A stretch of 64,000 bases of DNA from positions 40,305,398-40,369,397 of the forward strand of contig NC_080410.1 in assembly GCF_030265065.1 (NCBI RefSeq), in the 5' to 3' direction. The stretch is from Corythoichthys intestinalis. Taxonomy: Eukaryota; Chordata; Actinopteri; Syngnathiformes; Syngnathidae. This document shows positions 45,926 through 59,147 of the stretch, piece after piece. Each line of letters opens with the position of its first letter. Position 1 is the first letter of the stretch. The notes under the pieces were generated by a model that ran no database searches, had not been told where the DNA came from, and worked only from the letters and a program-made list of their open reading frames with translations. Position numbers and translations under genes: made by a program.

Positions 45926-47020
45926 TGGTTAGAGGTGGGAATCTCTGGATGGCTCAAGATATGATTCGATTTGCGATACATGGTAACGATGATCTCAAGA
46001 TAGTACGGTACAAAAGTTGTCGATACATGGTTCAGGAAATCCCTCTTGGACAGTGGTTCTTAACCTGGGTTTGATTGAACCCCAGGGGTTCGGTGAGTCA
46101 GTCTAAGGGGTTCGGTGATGGTTAAGACGCACATTTATTTGGACGCTGACTAAATCAGGCAAAGTGGCGTTTTAGACCAGGTTTTGGACTAGTTAGTCCC
46201 CAATTTACAGGCTTTTTTACAATTCTTTCAACTGCTAGTCCTAGAGAAACTGGTTTGCTCAGTGGAAGGTTGACTCTCACTTAGTATGAGGATGTACAAC
46301 AGACCTGCAGATAACATGTACTGCGTTTACATAAAAAAACCACAACATTCACTTCACATTTTACGCCGTGAATACAGTGTTTGAGGAATGGATTTGATAG
46401 AATGAGAATGTCAACATGAAACAGAAACAGTGTGAAATGAATCCAGTTTAATTTCATTTCCGAATGTAAAGAGCAAATCAAAAGCAAAATTATTTTCTGT
46501 AAATTCACAATGTTTATTGGATTTGTAGAAAATTCATGTTTATTTTTTTTCTAACTTAATGACTTTGTGTACAAATTTGGCTATCATTTTGTGCAGGGTT
46601 TTTCATTAAATTTGATATCATTTGAGATGTAAACACCACAGAAACTGCACAGTTATGGTTAATGCAACCTAGCAGGTTTAATGTTGAACAATACAAGATA
46701 TATTCTTCCATCTGATGATGCTGCACGCATAAAGATAACATACATTTTTGCCTTTTTAAAAACAAGCTGTCTAAATTAGAAGTAATTTGAACGGAAATTT
46801 ACTTTGGTTTTAGCTTGGTAGCGTAGATATATCGATTTTGGATTTGAAAAAAAAAAAAAGAAGTCAAGGGTTCGGTGAATACATGTGTGAAGCTCACGGG
46901 GTTCAGTACCTTTAGCAAGGTTAAGAACCACTGCTCTAGGATATTCTGCAAAACAACTAATAAACAGAAAACCAAGCTATTCTCATCCTTCTGGTGTTAA
47001 TTGGAATGAGTTTATGACTA
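45926..47020. mobile_element. Second partial copy of the 32148-32985 hAT family, interrupted
   Basis: Starts 'agaggtgggaatctctgg' and resembles 44203-44640 ('caaaacaactaataaacaga', 'aagctattctcatcctt'). It is split by the hAT element at 46051-46933. The far end is missing. Confidence 0.65.
46051..46933. mobile_element. Non-autonomous hAT element, 8-bp TSD with one mismatch
   Basis: Ends CAGTGGTTCTTAACCTGG and AGGTTAAGAACCACTG are inverted copies. The flanks are ctcttgga (46043-46050) and ctctagga (46934-46941). The terminus 'cagtggttcttaacc' is frequent in fish and other vertebrate hAT MITEs. No transposase. Confidence 0.85.
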
Positions 47021-47439
47021 TTTATTCATTTCACGAGCCGCTTATCCTCACTAGGGTAACGGGGGTGCTGGAGCTAATCCTAGCTAACTATGGGCAGTAG
47101 GTAGTGTTGTCACAGATTACTTGAAAAAGTAATTCAAGTACTGATTACTGAGGATACCTCAAAAGTAATCTAGTTACTTTACTAATTACTTCATTATCAA
47201 AGTAACTGTTACTTTAAAAGTAACTTATCAGTTACTTTTTACCAATTTTTATCCCTTTGCTGCCTCAACTTAAGACTGACAACCGGTTACTTAAATAATA
47301 CTTAATTGAAAGTGCAATAACTTCAAACGTGAACATGTTTTTTGTTTTTGTTTCATGTGGCTTTACAATACGGAAATTGGTGTATAACACGTCACACCTG
47401 GAGGACGTTTACAAGCTGTAACAATAAAAGGCTACCCCA
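47021..47439. other. Repeat fragments
   Basis: Includes 'gagccgcttatcctcacta' (about 47036), a very common fish repeat word, and 47103-47260 with 'gtgttgtcacagattacttg' and repeated 'gtaactt', which looks like a partial relative of the hAT element at 47448-48352. Confidence 0.45.
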
Positions 47440-47447
47440 ATAGTAGG

Positions 47448-48352
47448 CAGTGTTGTTAATCTTACTGAAAAAAAGTAATTAATTATAGTTACAAATTACT
47501 TCTCCCAAAAAGTAATTGCGTTAGTAACTCAATTACCTGAATGTAAGAGTAATTAGTTACTTGGCAAAGTAATTGGTGATAATTACTTTTTTTTTTTTTC
47601 TCAAAAAAAAAAAAAAAAAAAAAAAAAAAAACATTGGCCACACGATGGGAAGTTTTTTGTGAAGGTTTTTGGTACAATTGGCCCGAGCCCAATTCTTTAC
47701 CCTAATTTACCCTTTACCCTGAACCAACTGTTAAAAGTTGTTAAAATTGCTCCCATTATTGCATTAGTTCCCTTCTCTCTACTTTCGACATATGTACGTT
47801 TTAAAACTGTTTCATCATTTAAAGATAGATTTAAGTCAAGATTTTGCCGATTTAGAAGTATTTTAGATGAAAAGTTACTTAGGTTCGCTGGGAAGGTTTT
47901 CTCCAACAGAGCCATTCTAAAAAATCTACTGCTTTAAGATGGCGGCTGTCTACTAACTCATTTAGTGCCATGTCTGTCATTTTGCATCTGGTTATATCTA
48001 TGTACAGTACAAGGGATATCTACCATGTCTACCATATCTACCACAACATGTGGGCGTAGTTTGTAGGCTATCTGCTACAACATGTATTATTGGAGCTACC
48101 TAGCATCGCGTTTTCTCGGCGTCACAACTTTGCCTCCTACCTACTCCTGTTCTGCTCTGTCGTCTCGGTGAGTCCGTCTCCCTCAGACTGTTCGACCAAT
48201 ATAGTAACGCATAGTAACGCATGCCTTTCCGTCCTAGTAACGGTAACGGCGTTGCCAAGATGAGAAAAGTAATTAATTAGATTACCCACTACTGAAAAAA
48301 ATAACGCCGTTAGTAACGCCGTTATATTGTAACGCCGTTATTAACAACACTG
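47448..48352. mobile_element. Non-autonomous hAT element, perfect 8-bp TSD
   Basis: Starts CAGTGTTGTTAATCTTACTG and ends CCGTTATTAACAACACTG, flanked by ATAGTAGG at 47440-47447 and 48353-48360. Subterminal 'gtaattgcgttagtaact' and 'taacgccgttagtaacg' words are typical of a fish hAT family. The interior (47712-48080) shares a core with the unlike element at 1251-2153. Confidence 0.9.
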
Positions 48353-48422
48353 ATAGTAGGCGACTGCGTGCCTGATCCGGTGTCTGCTCACCAGATCCGC
48401 ATAGCAATCACACCCGCTTAAC

Positions 48423-48951
48423 GTCAGTGCGCCAGATGTGGCCCGGATCAGCAGTATGACAGTCTAAATCAGGGGTGGGCATTACGTCGATCGCGATCGA
48501 CCAGTCGATCGCAACGCTAGTGTGGGTAGCTCGCAGCACCCCCCCCCCCCAAAAAAAAAAAAAAAAATTTTTTTTTTTTTTAAATGTACATAGTTAATTA
48601 TGTTATGTGAGCAAACATAATTTACCGTCCATTTTTTTATTTATATTTTTTTAAATGTACAGTTATTTGTGTTTTGTGAGCAACATAACCTCATATGTTG
48701 CTCACAAAGCATAATTACTGTAACTGTACATTTAAATTTTTTTCTTTTTTTTAGTTCACCCTCCTCTCTTAAGGTAGATCACGGGAGGTTGTCTCATTTA
48801 AAAGTAGATCTTGGAGCAAAAAACATTGAGCACCCCTGGTCTAAATGATAGGTTATGCACTGTTCCGGGGCGGACCGTGCAAACCGGATGTGCTCAAACT
48901 CCCTTTTAAAGTCAGTGTGCTAAATGCGGCCCGGATCAGCACTATGACAGA
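48423..48951. repeat. Direct repeat of about 41 bp flanking a MITE
   Basis: The copies at about 48423-48463 and 48911-48951 share 'gtcagtg', 'cggcccggatcagca' or 'tggcccggatcagca', and 'tatgacag'. The MITE at 48470-48838 lies between them. Confidence 0.6.
48470..48838. mobile_element. hAT-type MITE, perfect 8-bp TSD
   Basis: Starts CAGGGGTGGGCATTACGTCG and ends AACATTGAGCACCCCTG, flanked by GTCTAAAT at 48462-48469 and 48839-48846. The sequence 'gatcgcgatcgacc' near the left end is itself palindromic. 369 bp, no coding. Confidence 0.9.
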
Positions 48952-49733
48952 TTTGCCTTAGTTGTCGCCTTGATTGCATAGATGGGTGAGCCTGGGACGG
49001 CCTGGTGCCGCTGATGATCGTCAGCAGCTTACTTACCCCGGTCCTTGGCCTCACATCATCGCCAGATCAACAACTCACCTACAGGTATGTGACTTTCAGC
49101 CAACAAAGAATCCTGAGTTGAATATTGAGTTCATTTTTGTATTTTTCTCCCCCGAGATCCTGTACTGCTTGCCTGGCAAAACGTCTGCCTGCCCATTCAC
49201 CTGTTCTATCACCAAACTGCCCACCGGATTCTTTAGACACTATCTACCACTCCCTCTCATCGCCAGTGAAAAGGTCCCCCGTTACTCCAGAACCTTAACA
49301 AATACAATAAGTTGTTTACAGTCTACAAATGGGCCATCTTTAATGTTGAGTTGCTTGTTACAATTAAAATATTTTGTAAAAAAAAAACGTTATATTGTTA
49401 TGTTGTTGTATGTTGCATTAATATGTTAGCATTAAGAAATGTCATGAAAAAGAAGTGTTGTCAATCTTGCTTTTAATAGACAAATTTAATTTGCAATGTG
49501 GTGATGTGTTCGTAAGTGAACAAGAGCCGCTAACACTGAACGTTTACATTCGCGATCACCGTGACCAAAGTCCGATTCGAGTCTGTCACCGACCGCTTGT
49601 AGCCAATTAGGCTGCAGGATATGACAAGACATGCTGCTCGCGTTGAGCCGAGGGGAGAGAAGGTGATGGGTGATCAGGAATATATGTTAGTCTGTGGGGA
49701 GCAGGTGCGTGAGGCTGAACAGACTCTGGTCTG
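48952..49733. other. Intergenic or dead transposon interior
   Basis: A plus-strand ORF (48974-49429) has no recognisable domain. Its downstream part may belong to the hAT piece that follows, but no motif supports this. Confidence 0.35.
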
Positions 49734-50333
49734 GTGGCTGGATTTATCCTTGATCTCTGCACACTGCTAAGCATTTTCTTGTCTTTGCCAGTGACTGTAT
49801 TTGGAGGAGAGCGAGCCTTCAGTAAAATGAAAATAATAAAACACTACCTACGCTCCACCATATCACAGGGCAGGCTTGACAACCTATCCATGCTCTCCAG
49901 TGAGCGTGAGCTTGCTCGAAAACTGTATTTCCCTGATGTTATAAATGACTTTGCTGTCTAAAAATCTAAGCACATCACTGTTTGAGGGCTTGATAACCCC
50001 AGGGATGTGGAGGGGGCAGTCACAGGATGTTTAGTTATACTGTTTTGTTGCTTAGCAGGCAGGCATAGCACTCTCCGTTGTTTTGTATTGTAGCCTACAT
50101 GGGACAATAGATGGAAATTGTTTTGTTTATATTGTGTCACATCAAATTACGGTCTGTTAAATTTAACTGTCCATTTCAAATGAAATATTTTTAAAATTTA
50201 CACTGTCATTGATTGCAAAGCGTCAAAAGTACTGCGTTTGTGGTTGTGACAAGCCGGTGGCAGAGGTGGGGTGGTGGGGGGCCCTATAATGGTCTTTTGT
50301 CCCCGGGCCCCTGCAAGTCTGTTGACAGCCCTG
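49734..50333 (+). mobile_element. hAT transposase C-terminal fragment and right terminus
   Basis: The frame 49734-49961 reads LPVTVFGGERAFSKMKIIK, HYLRSTISQGRLDNLSMLS and ends in a stop: this is the hAT dimerisation domain of the ZMYM-type hAT group. About 370 bp later the sequence ends in GCAAGTCTGTTGACAGCCCTG, a hAT-like terminus abutting the minus-strand transposase relic at 50334. The left part of the element was not identified. Confidence 0.65.
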
Positions 50334-51039
50334 GTTTTATGGCATCATATAAGGAATTCCTCCTTGTGGATTATGGTACAAGGAGTTTTCTTGTGTGGAC
50401 TTCCTCTACTTTTTCTGCAACAAAGGGAGACCGGCTTGCTTTGCTCCAAAGAGCGGCACATTTAGCTGTGCTGCTCCTGTGCACAGCTTTGCTCTCTGCT
50501 TGGGATGCCAGGGATTTGTCCACCTCATTTGTAACAATGATGTTCATGGTATGTGAAGCAGGGGTCGCGTTAACCGAATATTTTACGTCGTTGACCGGTT
50601 TTTTTAAACGGTGACAGAAAAAACTGAAGTCCATCCGTCATTTTGACAGGTTGCAATTCACACCCCAGACCACAGGATAGCGAGTGAGCATATTGTAGCG
50701 TCGCCGGGGCTGTCATCAATGGGTTAATTTATGCACCAACGCGGGGCTGTCATTGGTGTGCTGGTGCGTGACGCTCCGATTGGTGGACTAGATTGCGTCA
50801 GTGTATATAGTTGTTGTTTTTGCATTGGTGAAGTGGCGGGAAGTTAATAAAGGAAAAGAGGAAAAAGGCTCGTGTGTTGTTTTCGCGGCCAAACTTCCGC
50901 TTAGCAAACGCTACAATATTAATAAGCTATTGTCTCTCTTGATGCGTGACGTCGCTGGCCTTACTCGGAAAAATGTCCGAACTAGCATTCAGGTGTAGCA
51001 AACACGGAAACGTTAGGAAGCTTTGGAGAGCATTGTCTA

Positions 51040-54020
51040 AGGCTACGTTCATTCTACAGGTCTTAATGGACGAATCCAATTTTTTCGTGTTTTTCCGACT
51101 CGAGTCAGGCATTAACCCTTGAGAGTCGAAGGACGCGCCGGCGCGTCATCAGCGCACGTCGTCTTTGAAGCGCCCTCACGTTTTAATTACGTCACCCACA
51201 TGCCGTGGGTTGGTCTCGTTTTAAAGTGCGGAAGTTGCGGTTTACTCTCGTTATTATTTGAAGTCAATCGACCAACTAAAACGTGAGATATTGTCATTTA
51301 AGTTTGATAGTTTTATTGTCCTCTAAAAAAAACATTAAAACGCTGCATGGATCATTTGTTTATGTCTATATTTCGATCATTTCTTTTCCTTTTTCAAAAC
51401 GGAAGCTCCATGAAAAAAACACAAATCAAACGAACCCTTTCGAAGTCACAGTGGAAGCACGAAATGCGTTTTTTTTTTTTTTTTTTTAATAAATAAAACT
51501 GCCGTGCGAGGTTCCACCGAACGAGATGGAGGAGTGTTCTGAAGCAGCGAGGTGGCGAGCGACGGCCGTTTCGATCAAGCAGCGACTTTGTGTGACTTTG
51601 AGAATGAACGGAAAACTAAATTTAGCGCAAGCAATTGTGCTTTTTGATCAACTTGAGGAAGAGGATGGTCTAAATTCGTCATCATCTTCTTCTTCGGAAG
51701 AGTCCTCGAGTGAAGATAGTGACGGATTTGAACACGTGGGTGACGCCATCGACGAGCAGAGGTAAGCCAACTCACTTTTTTTTTTTTAATGCTGAAAAAG
51801 TTTCTTTTGAAAGTTTCTTTTGATACTGCAAGACAAAGTTAATTTTGATGCAATATAAGTGTGTGTTTGTGTATATAATAATAAAATGTGCATATCAGAT
51901 CAAAGTCGTACGTGCACTGTGTGTATCCCAGGCAGGAATTTATAATTTGTTCTTCTTTCTATATGAAGATTAGGGATGTAGCACAAATTCATCAGCTATG
52001 GTATTGCTATGGTATTCTTTCTATTGTCATACATATAGATTTCCATTATTATTTATTGCTGTATATATTTTTATTTTATACTTTATTATTTTCATAAATA
52101 CTGACTTTTTTTTCATGTACATTTATAGTGACAATGAAAAATATACATTCACTGCCCGAATGGAAAGAGGACGAGGGAGAAGGGGTCATCACGGAAGAGC
52201 GATGAGATGTCAGCGGAGGGGAGGCCGGAGAAGTCAGCGCGGCAGAAGCCGATCACCACTGGCTCAGCCTGCACCTGTGCCATGGAGCACAGAGCAAGAC
52301 ACAGACACTGACCCACAGTGCAGCCGGTTCACACCCCGGAGACCACCAGGACCTCAGGTGAATCGTGACCATGCATACACCCCAAAAGAACTTTTTGACC
52401 TGTTCTTCACCTCATCGACAATGATGAATATGTGCAAACACACAAACCAGTATGGCAGAGTCCGAAAAGAGATTGGGAAAAAGTTTGTGTGGACAGACAC
52501 TACAGTGGAGGAGCTTGAAAAATTTATTGGACTCCTCTTGTACATGTCTTTGGTTTCACTTCCAACTGTGCAAGATTATTGGAAGGCAAGGAATTCCAGG
52601 ACGATACAGCTTTTCGGAATGGCATGCCTGAAAAAAATTTAACTTGTTTATTGTAAATATTTTTGAAAATACTTTTTTTCCAATGCTAAGTATATATTCC
52701 CCCACCCCACAATCAGTCTTCTCAATTTGTGTATATAAATGTGTGTTCAAGAAGCTTGATTGTGTGTACATAGTTTTGATCAGGTGATGGGCCACAATAC
52801 CTAAACTCATAAAGGGATGGCCTCTAAACACTTTTTGTGTTAGATGGTATATATTTTTTCACTGTTCTTCACTGTTTGGTCTGCTGTATATAACCCGTTT
52901 TGACTAGAGCATGTATAAAAGCAAAAAACGCCTATGGCCATACCTGTTGTTTATGTTGAATTGTCAAATATAAGACTATTTATTCTAAATTTTTTTGGTT
53001 GAATGTTCATCCTAACATGTTGAATAAATATTATAAAGTTTCAAAACGGTTCGTTATGCATGTTTGGTTGTCAATTGGACATCAATATTAAAAATTTTCA
53101 CAAAACGATTTTGGAATTTTTGGTCTTTTTGGGCCCAAAATGATGATTTATAATTGGTCAGTGAAAGAAACAACAGTTTGGACATGAAGTTCAAGGTGTC
53201 ACAAAAAAAGGGACCAAACCAGGCCATCGTAAACAATTCTTTCTTTGAAATATAAAGGCAACTTCAAAGGCATGCAAAATCAGACAAAATAGGCCCAGAC
53301 CTTAAAGGGTTAACTTGACGGTCTGAACGGGACAAGTCGCATAGAAGTGGACCATTTCAAATCCGATCTTGGTCATTTTTTTATGTGGTTCAAATCCGAT
53401 CTGGGCCACATTTTTCCAGACTGTCGCGGCGGTTTGTACCGTCCAGTGTCCCAAATCCGATTTCAGTTGTGCGTTATTAGCGCCTAGCTTGCAGTGAACA
53501 CGGCTTTTGGGGAAGGGCCAGGCTTGACAACAGTCATAAAAAGATAAAAATGGGTTGAGGATAAGCATGAGAATGATTGGTTTTCTCTCTGCTCTATGTG
53601 AGCTAAATTTCAACATTTCCTACACGGCCGAGAGTCGGGAGAGGGGTCTGGCTGCAGCCCGTCTTGGAGAGTCAGGTATGTGTGTGTCTGCCCGTATGTG
53701 TGTGTGGCATGCACGGACAGTGCGTGCATGCGACCGATCCATATAAACTGTGAATATAAGCCTAAACGGGGATTATTTATGTCTGTTATTTGTGTCCTCC
53801 TTTTGAAAAGCAAAATATGATAGCCCTGGAATGACGGATGACTTGTCATTTGTTTTGATGCTTCTGCGCAACGGTGTGTGTTGGACTGCGAATTAGAGCG
53901 CATGCGTAATACTTGAATGGTCTCAATGGACAAAGGCAGTCTGAACGGGCACGCCAAAAAAACGGATATGACCAAAAAAATCGGATTTGTGCATTAAGAC
54001 CTGTAGTATGAACGTAGCCT
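51040..54020. mobile_element. MITE with AGGCTACGTTCAT ends, host of piggyBac
   Basis: Left end AGGCTACGTTCATTCTACAG continuing to 'gtcttaatg' is the inverse of the right end 'cattaagacctgtagtatga' then ACGTAGCCT. A long inverted repeat, frequent in fish. The target duplication is not clear. piggyBac entered at a TTAA at 51112. Confidence 0.7.
51116..53309 (+). mobile_element. piggyBac element, TTAA-flanked, transposase truncated
   Basis: Ends CCCTTGAGAGTCGAAGG and CCAGACCTTAAAGGG are flanked by TTAA at 51112-51115 and 53310-53313. An acidic N-terminal reading frame (51526-51765; EEEDGLNSSSSSSSEESS) ends in a GTAAGC donor. A second (about 52130-52642) has a basic region, then TPKELFDLFFTSSTMMNMCK, TNQYGRVRKEIGKKF, and TTVEELEKFIGLLLYMSLVS: the N-terminal part of the piggyBac transposase domain (DDE_Tnp_1_7). 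It stops at LKKI; the catalytic Asp-rich centre and C-terminal Cys-rich finger are missing. A 3'-end remnant of the same family is at 5617-5842. Confidence 0.85.
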
Positions 54021-54538
54021 AATTGAATGAGCAGGGACAAACAGCTTGGAGTCAGAAGTACGTGCGCTATTCTAAAACCTGAACGCACCCCGAGTCTTGG
54101 ATGACAAATCAACAGAGCAGAGAGTAGACACAACATGGCTGGTAGTTTCTTCAATTTATTCAGAGTTGAGTAAGTAACGCACCACTTTTGACCAACACTG
54201 CTATTGAATATGTCATTATTATCATTTTAAAAATTTAAGTGACAGGTAAAAATAGATTATGACCGGATTTTTATGACCCTGTCAGTCAAAATGACAGACA
54301 ACGAAAAAGTCTAGCGCAACCTCTGATGTGAAGCACACCTGTAGTGTGGGGGTAGTGTCAGCTGGCTATCAATGTCATTCTCAGCTGAGAGGATTTCATT
54401 CATATCTGAAAAGGTGACATCATCTTCTGTAGGGGGGCCCTCCTTCTCCCCTGTCTCATCACTGGACTTTACAGGCTGATACCTGAAAGCCTTGATGAAG
54501 TTGGACATATTATCTGTAACTGAAGCCACAACTTTATA

Positions 54539-55405
<867 letters not shown>

Positions 55406-55510
55406 TATGAGTTCATATGATGCATGAATATTTTCAAGCTCTGCGCCAATAACATCATAGGTGTGCCTACCACTCCGACATGCCGCCGCCTTAATGCGCT
55501 GTGAATAACT

Positions 55511-56234
55511 TAAAAAAAAAAAAAAAAAGTAAAATTTATGTGTATCATAAATGAGAAGCAGGGTGGGATTTAAATAGGTCTCTTTTTTTCCCCACTCCAT
55601 TTCAGCCATTTTTTGTCCTTGTTTTTTTGTTTGTTTGTTTTTTTTACTTGTAAACGAGTTGAAAACAGATTAACTGTATGAGACTCGTAATGGATGTAAC
55701 TGCCTGAAATGATTTAATAAAGAGAAGGAAACAAAAAAAAGGTTGGGTGAGGTGTAAATTTATAGTTAGTTGACAAATTATCATATCACAAAACTTCCCA
55801 AGCAGGAAGCACAATAAATGATCTAATTTCACGTCATTTGTTGGAAATTTTTAAAGTATGAATAGCAAAAAGATATTTGTTCATCTATCTATGCCAGTGA
55901 CATAGTGACAAACATTTGAGCATATTTGTTGACGTGTCAATATGACTCAGCGAATAAGAGAGCGTTATCTCAATGACTCCTCCAAAAGACAAGGCGATTC
56001 TTGAGAACACGCCTTTCGCTAAGAACGCAGCAAAAGGGTGTGGTGACGAGCTATACTGCAGCGGGCCCCATTAGTACGTGGGTGCCTCTAGCAGAGTACA
56101 GTCCAATCCGCTTTAACTGGCAGCGAATGATCCAACGAATTATACCAGCCTCTCCCAATCGAAATGGATTGGACGCCTACTAGTGATAAACTCATTCCAA
56201 TTCACAGCAGAAGGATGAAAAGTACTACATACTA
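55511..56234. other. Intergenic with the dispersed motif
   Basis: AT-rich left part; at 56090-56215 a copy of the dispersed motif ('cgaaatggattggacgcc', 'tgataaactcattccaattc') also found at 32690-32830. No gene was seen. Confidence 0.4.
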
Positions 56235-58991
56235 CAGTGGTATGAAAAAGTATCTGAACCTTTTGAAATTTCTCCCATTTCTGCATAAAATCAGCATTAA
56301 ATGTGGTCTGCTTTAACTGAAACCACCCAAACATTTATAGGTTTTCATATTTTAATGAGGATAGCATGCAAACAATGATAGAGGGGGGGGGGGGGAATAA
56401 GTAAGTGAACCCTCTGCCTAAGGAGATTTAAAGAGCAATTGAAACCAAATTTTACAAAACATTTTAAGTCAGGAGTGTGCCCAATCACTGATGAGTGGTT
56501 TTAAGCTGCCCTGCCCACTATAAAAAACACACCTGGTAAGAAATGTCTTGATTAGAGGCATTGTCTGATGTGCAAAAGACCTGTCTGAAGACTAGTGATG
56601 GGACTAAATGGGCCGCGGTTCCGAAGCTTGCGTCGAGAAATGGGAGGGGCGTTTCCACGAAGCTTGGATCGAGGCGCGCGTCATTTCGGCAAAACCCGGA
56701 AATGATGCCGTGTAAAGCTTCGCCGGCTGGCTGAATCACATAAATTTTTCGGGAGTGGTCCGACGTTTGGCGCGCATTGCAAACACAGTACAGACTACGG
56801 TATAAATTGGTTGCAAAATGCAATGGCGATTGCCTGTTATCTCACATTTTGTGGATTTCAGGCTCCTAAACTTGTTACACCTGTGCGCAACAGTGCAATC
56901 TTTTTTCAAGCCTTGTCCGTTGCTTGCGATGGAACCTGCACGAAAAAGGCAGGTAAAATAATTTTGATTTGATTGCTTCCAATAAGGTAAGGGAGAAAAA
57001 CTTCATTAATCCCCAAACACCCTAGCTGATGCAACCCTGGAGGTCCAAAAGTACCTATCTGAACCAAACATCGACAGAATGAACAATCCATTAGTGTACT
57101 GGAAGACACATAAAAATACCTACCCAAATTTATATAAACTGGCACTCGCATTACTCTGCACCCCTGCTTTATCTGTGCCTTGTGAAAGAATATTTTCTAA
57201 AGATGGTGAAATATTTTCACAAAAAAGAAACCGTTTAAAGCCAGCCACTGTGGGCAAGCTATTATTTCTAAATAAAAATGAATAACAAATTATCCTTAGC
57301 ACTTGTTGTATTTTGTTCACATACTAAATTACTAACACAAGCACATTCATATCTTTTTCCTAACCCTGTAATGCCTGCAATATGAAGCAATTGTCAGAGA
57401 ATCACACATTTTAAAAAAATAAGGTCTTAATGAAACCTTTTTTTCAAATTTGTTGAAAAGAAAAATATATATATATGTGTAATAAGCGCTCTACTACCTG
57501 TAACACTTGCTAAATCCTTTTTTTTTTTCTCATGGAACCTGCACATGCATAAGTTGACTTGCATCCATTATTTTAGTCTTCGAGGAAAGATATTTCAAAA
57601 TTCCGAATTAGTCTCAAAATCATGAAATTCTAAGTGTATCAAATGTGATACATATGGCAAGAAAGGGTTTTAAGCAAATAGCCATTGAATTCTTAACACT
57701 GTTGACCTCTTGGGCTTCTAGACCACTTGATGGCACCATAGAGTAAATGAAGCACCATGAAGCTTTGCTACATGTGCAAACCAATTGGCTGCAAAGCTTC
57801 ATTGCTTCATGAGGCTTCATTTGGCCATCCCTACTGAAGACCTACGATCAAGGATTGTTGATTTGTATAAAGCTAAGAAAGGATACAAAGTCTGGATGTT
57901 CCTCATTTGACAGTCAGAGAAGTTGTCTACAAATGGAGAGAGTTTGCCACTGTTGCTTCTCTCCCAAGGAGTGACCGTCCACCAAAGATCACGCCAAGAG
58001 TTCAGTGCAGAATACTCAGAGAGGTAAAAAAAGAACCCTAGAGTGTCTGCTAAAGACTTACAGAAATCACTGGCACAGTCCAAAATCTCTGTGCACACAT
58101 CAACTATTTGTAAAACTATGGCCAAGAATTATGTTCATGGAAGACTCCACGGAGGAAGCTTCTGCTGTCTAAAAAAAAACTTTGCTGCTTGTTTAAAGTT
58201 TGCAAAAAGGACACTCCACAGAAGTTTTCGCAAAAACTTTTGTAGACCGATGAAACCAAAGTTGAATTGTTTGGGAGTAGCACACAACGTCATGTGTGGA
58301 GGAAAAATGGAACAGTTCATCAACATTCCGACCGTTTTGCAGGGTGGAGAAAGCATCATGATTTGGGGCTGTTTTGCTACCTCAGGGCCTGGACAAGTTG
58401 GAATCATTAATGGAAAAATGAATTCAAAATTTTATCAGGCTGTTTTTCAGGAAAACCTGAGGCAGTCTATCAGACGGTTGAAGCTAAAAAGAGGATGGAT
58501 GCTGCAACAAGACAATGATCCAAAATACAGAAGTAAATCAACTTCAGAATGGTTTCAGAAGAACAAAACACACGTTCTGGAGTGGCCAAATCAAAGTCTA
58601 GACTTAAACCCCATTGATATGCTGTGGCATGACCTAAAGTCAGCGATTCCTGCCAGACATCTCAGGAATCTGACTGAACTACAGCAGTTTTTTGGAGAAG
58701 AATGGGCCAAGATTAGTCCTGATCGATGTGCCAGACTGATCTGCAGCCACAGGAAGCGTCTGTTTGAAGTTATTGCTGTCAAAGAGGGGGCACAAAACAT
58801 TAAATGGGATAGTTCACTTACTTATTTCTCCCCTTTCTGTCATTGTTTGTATTCTATCCTCATTAAAATATGAAAGCAGACACAGTTTTTTCATCTATGT
58901 GATTTTGACAAAGATCAGATCACATTTGATGTTGATTTTATAAAGAAATGTGAGAAATTCCAAAAGGTTCAGATACTTTTTCATAACACTG
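56235..58991 (+). mobile_element. Tc1-like transposon with long transposase ORF, interrupted
   Basis: Starts CAGTGGTATGAAAAAGTATC and ends CTTTTTCATAACACTG, flanked by TA (56233-56234, 58992-58993). The transposase ORF 58043-58873 has SAKDLQKSLAQSKISVHTST, VLQGGESIMIWGCFATSGPG, LQQDNDPKYRSKSTSEWF and the third acidic residue region SLDLNPIDMLWHDLKSAI. A large hAT insertion (56593-57833) separates the left terminus from the ORF, and the N-terminal HTH part is frame-broken near 57835-58040. Confidence 0.9.
56593..57833 (+). mobile_element. hAT element inside Tc1, perfect 8-bp TSD
   Basis: Starts TAGTGATGGGACTAAATGG and ends CATTTGGCCATCCCTA, flanked by CTGAAGAC at 56585-56592 and 57834-57841. 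The frame 57079-57285 encodes the hAT C-terminal dimerisation domain: PLVYWKTHKNTYPNLYKLAL, LCTPALSVPCERIFSKDGEI, KRNRLKPATVGKLLFL. The rest of the transposase is deleted. Words such as 'gaagctttgctacatg' also occur in the TIR elements at 30600-30730 and 38470-38560, which apparently absorbed a related piece. Confidence 0.9.
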
Positions 58992-58993
58992 TA

Positions 58994-59147
58994 GTTGCCA
59001 GGATCATATCTTCTGATGATATGGAAAAATTTACTTTCTCAAGAAATAGCACAGCAGCTTAAGAAATCTATAAAACTTTATTAGATGACAAATAAATATA
59101 AACTCTGAAAAAAAAAAAAAATCTGACACGTTAAAAGAAAAAAGTGT
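58994..59147. terminator. 3' flank of snrnp25
   Basis: On the minus strand, after the stop codon of snrnp25 at 59148, words 'aataaag' (around 59072) and similar could serve as poly(A) signals ('ctttattagat' on the plus strand gives TAATAAAG). Not proven. Confidence 0.5.

Larger units (their letters stand above)
50559..54325. mobile_element. hAT element inserted into a hAT transposase, perfect 8-bp TSD
   Basis: Starts CAGGGGTCGCGTTAACCG and ends GTCTAGCGCAACCTCTG, flanked by ATGTGAAG at 50551-50558 and 54326-54333. Its own sequence is 50559-51039 and 54021-54325; the rest is a MITE that contains piggyBac. No transposase of its own is visible. Confidence 0.85.

Noticed and set aside
48974-49429. 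151-codon plus-strand ORF
   Set aside because: No domain, no splice support, and it lies in repeat-rich DNA; left as unexplained.
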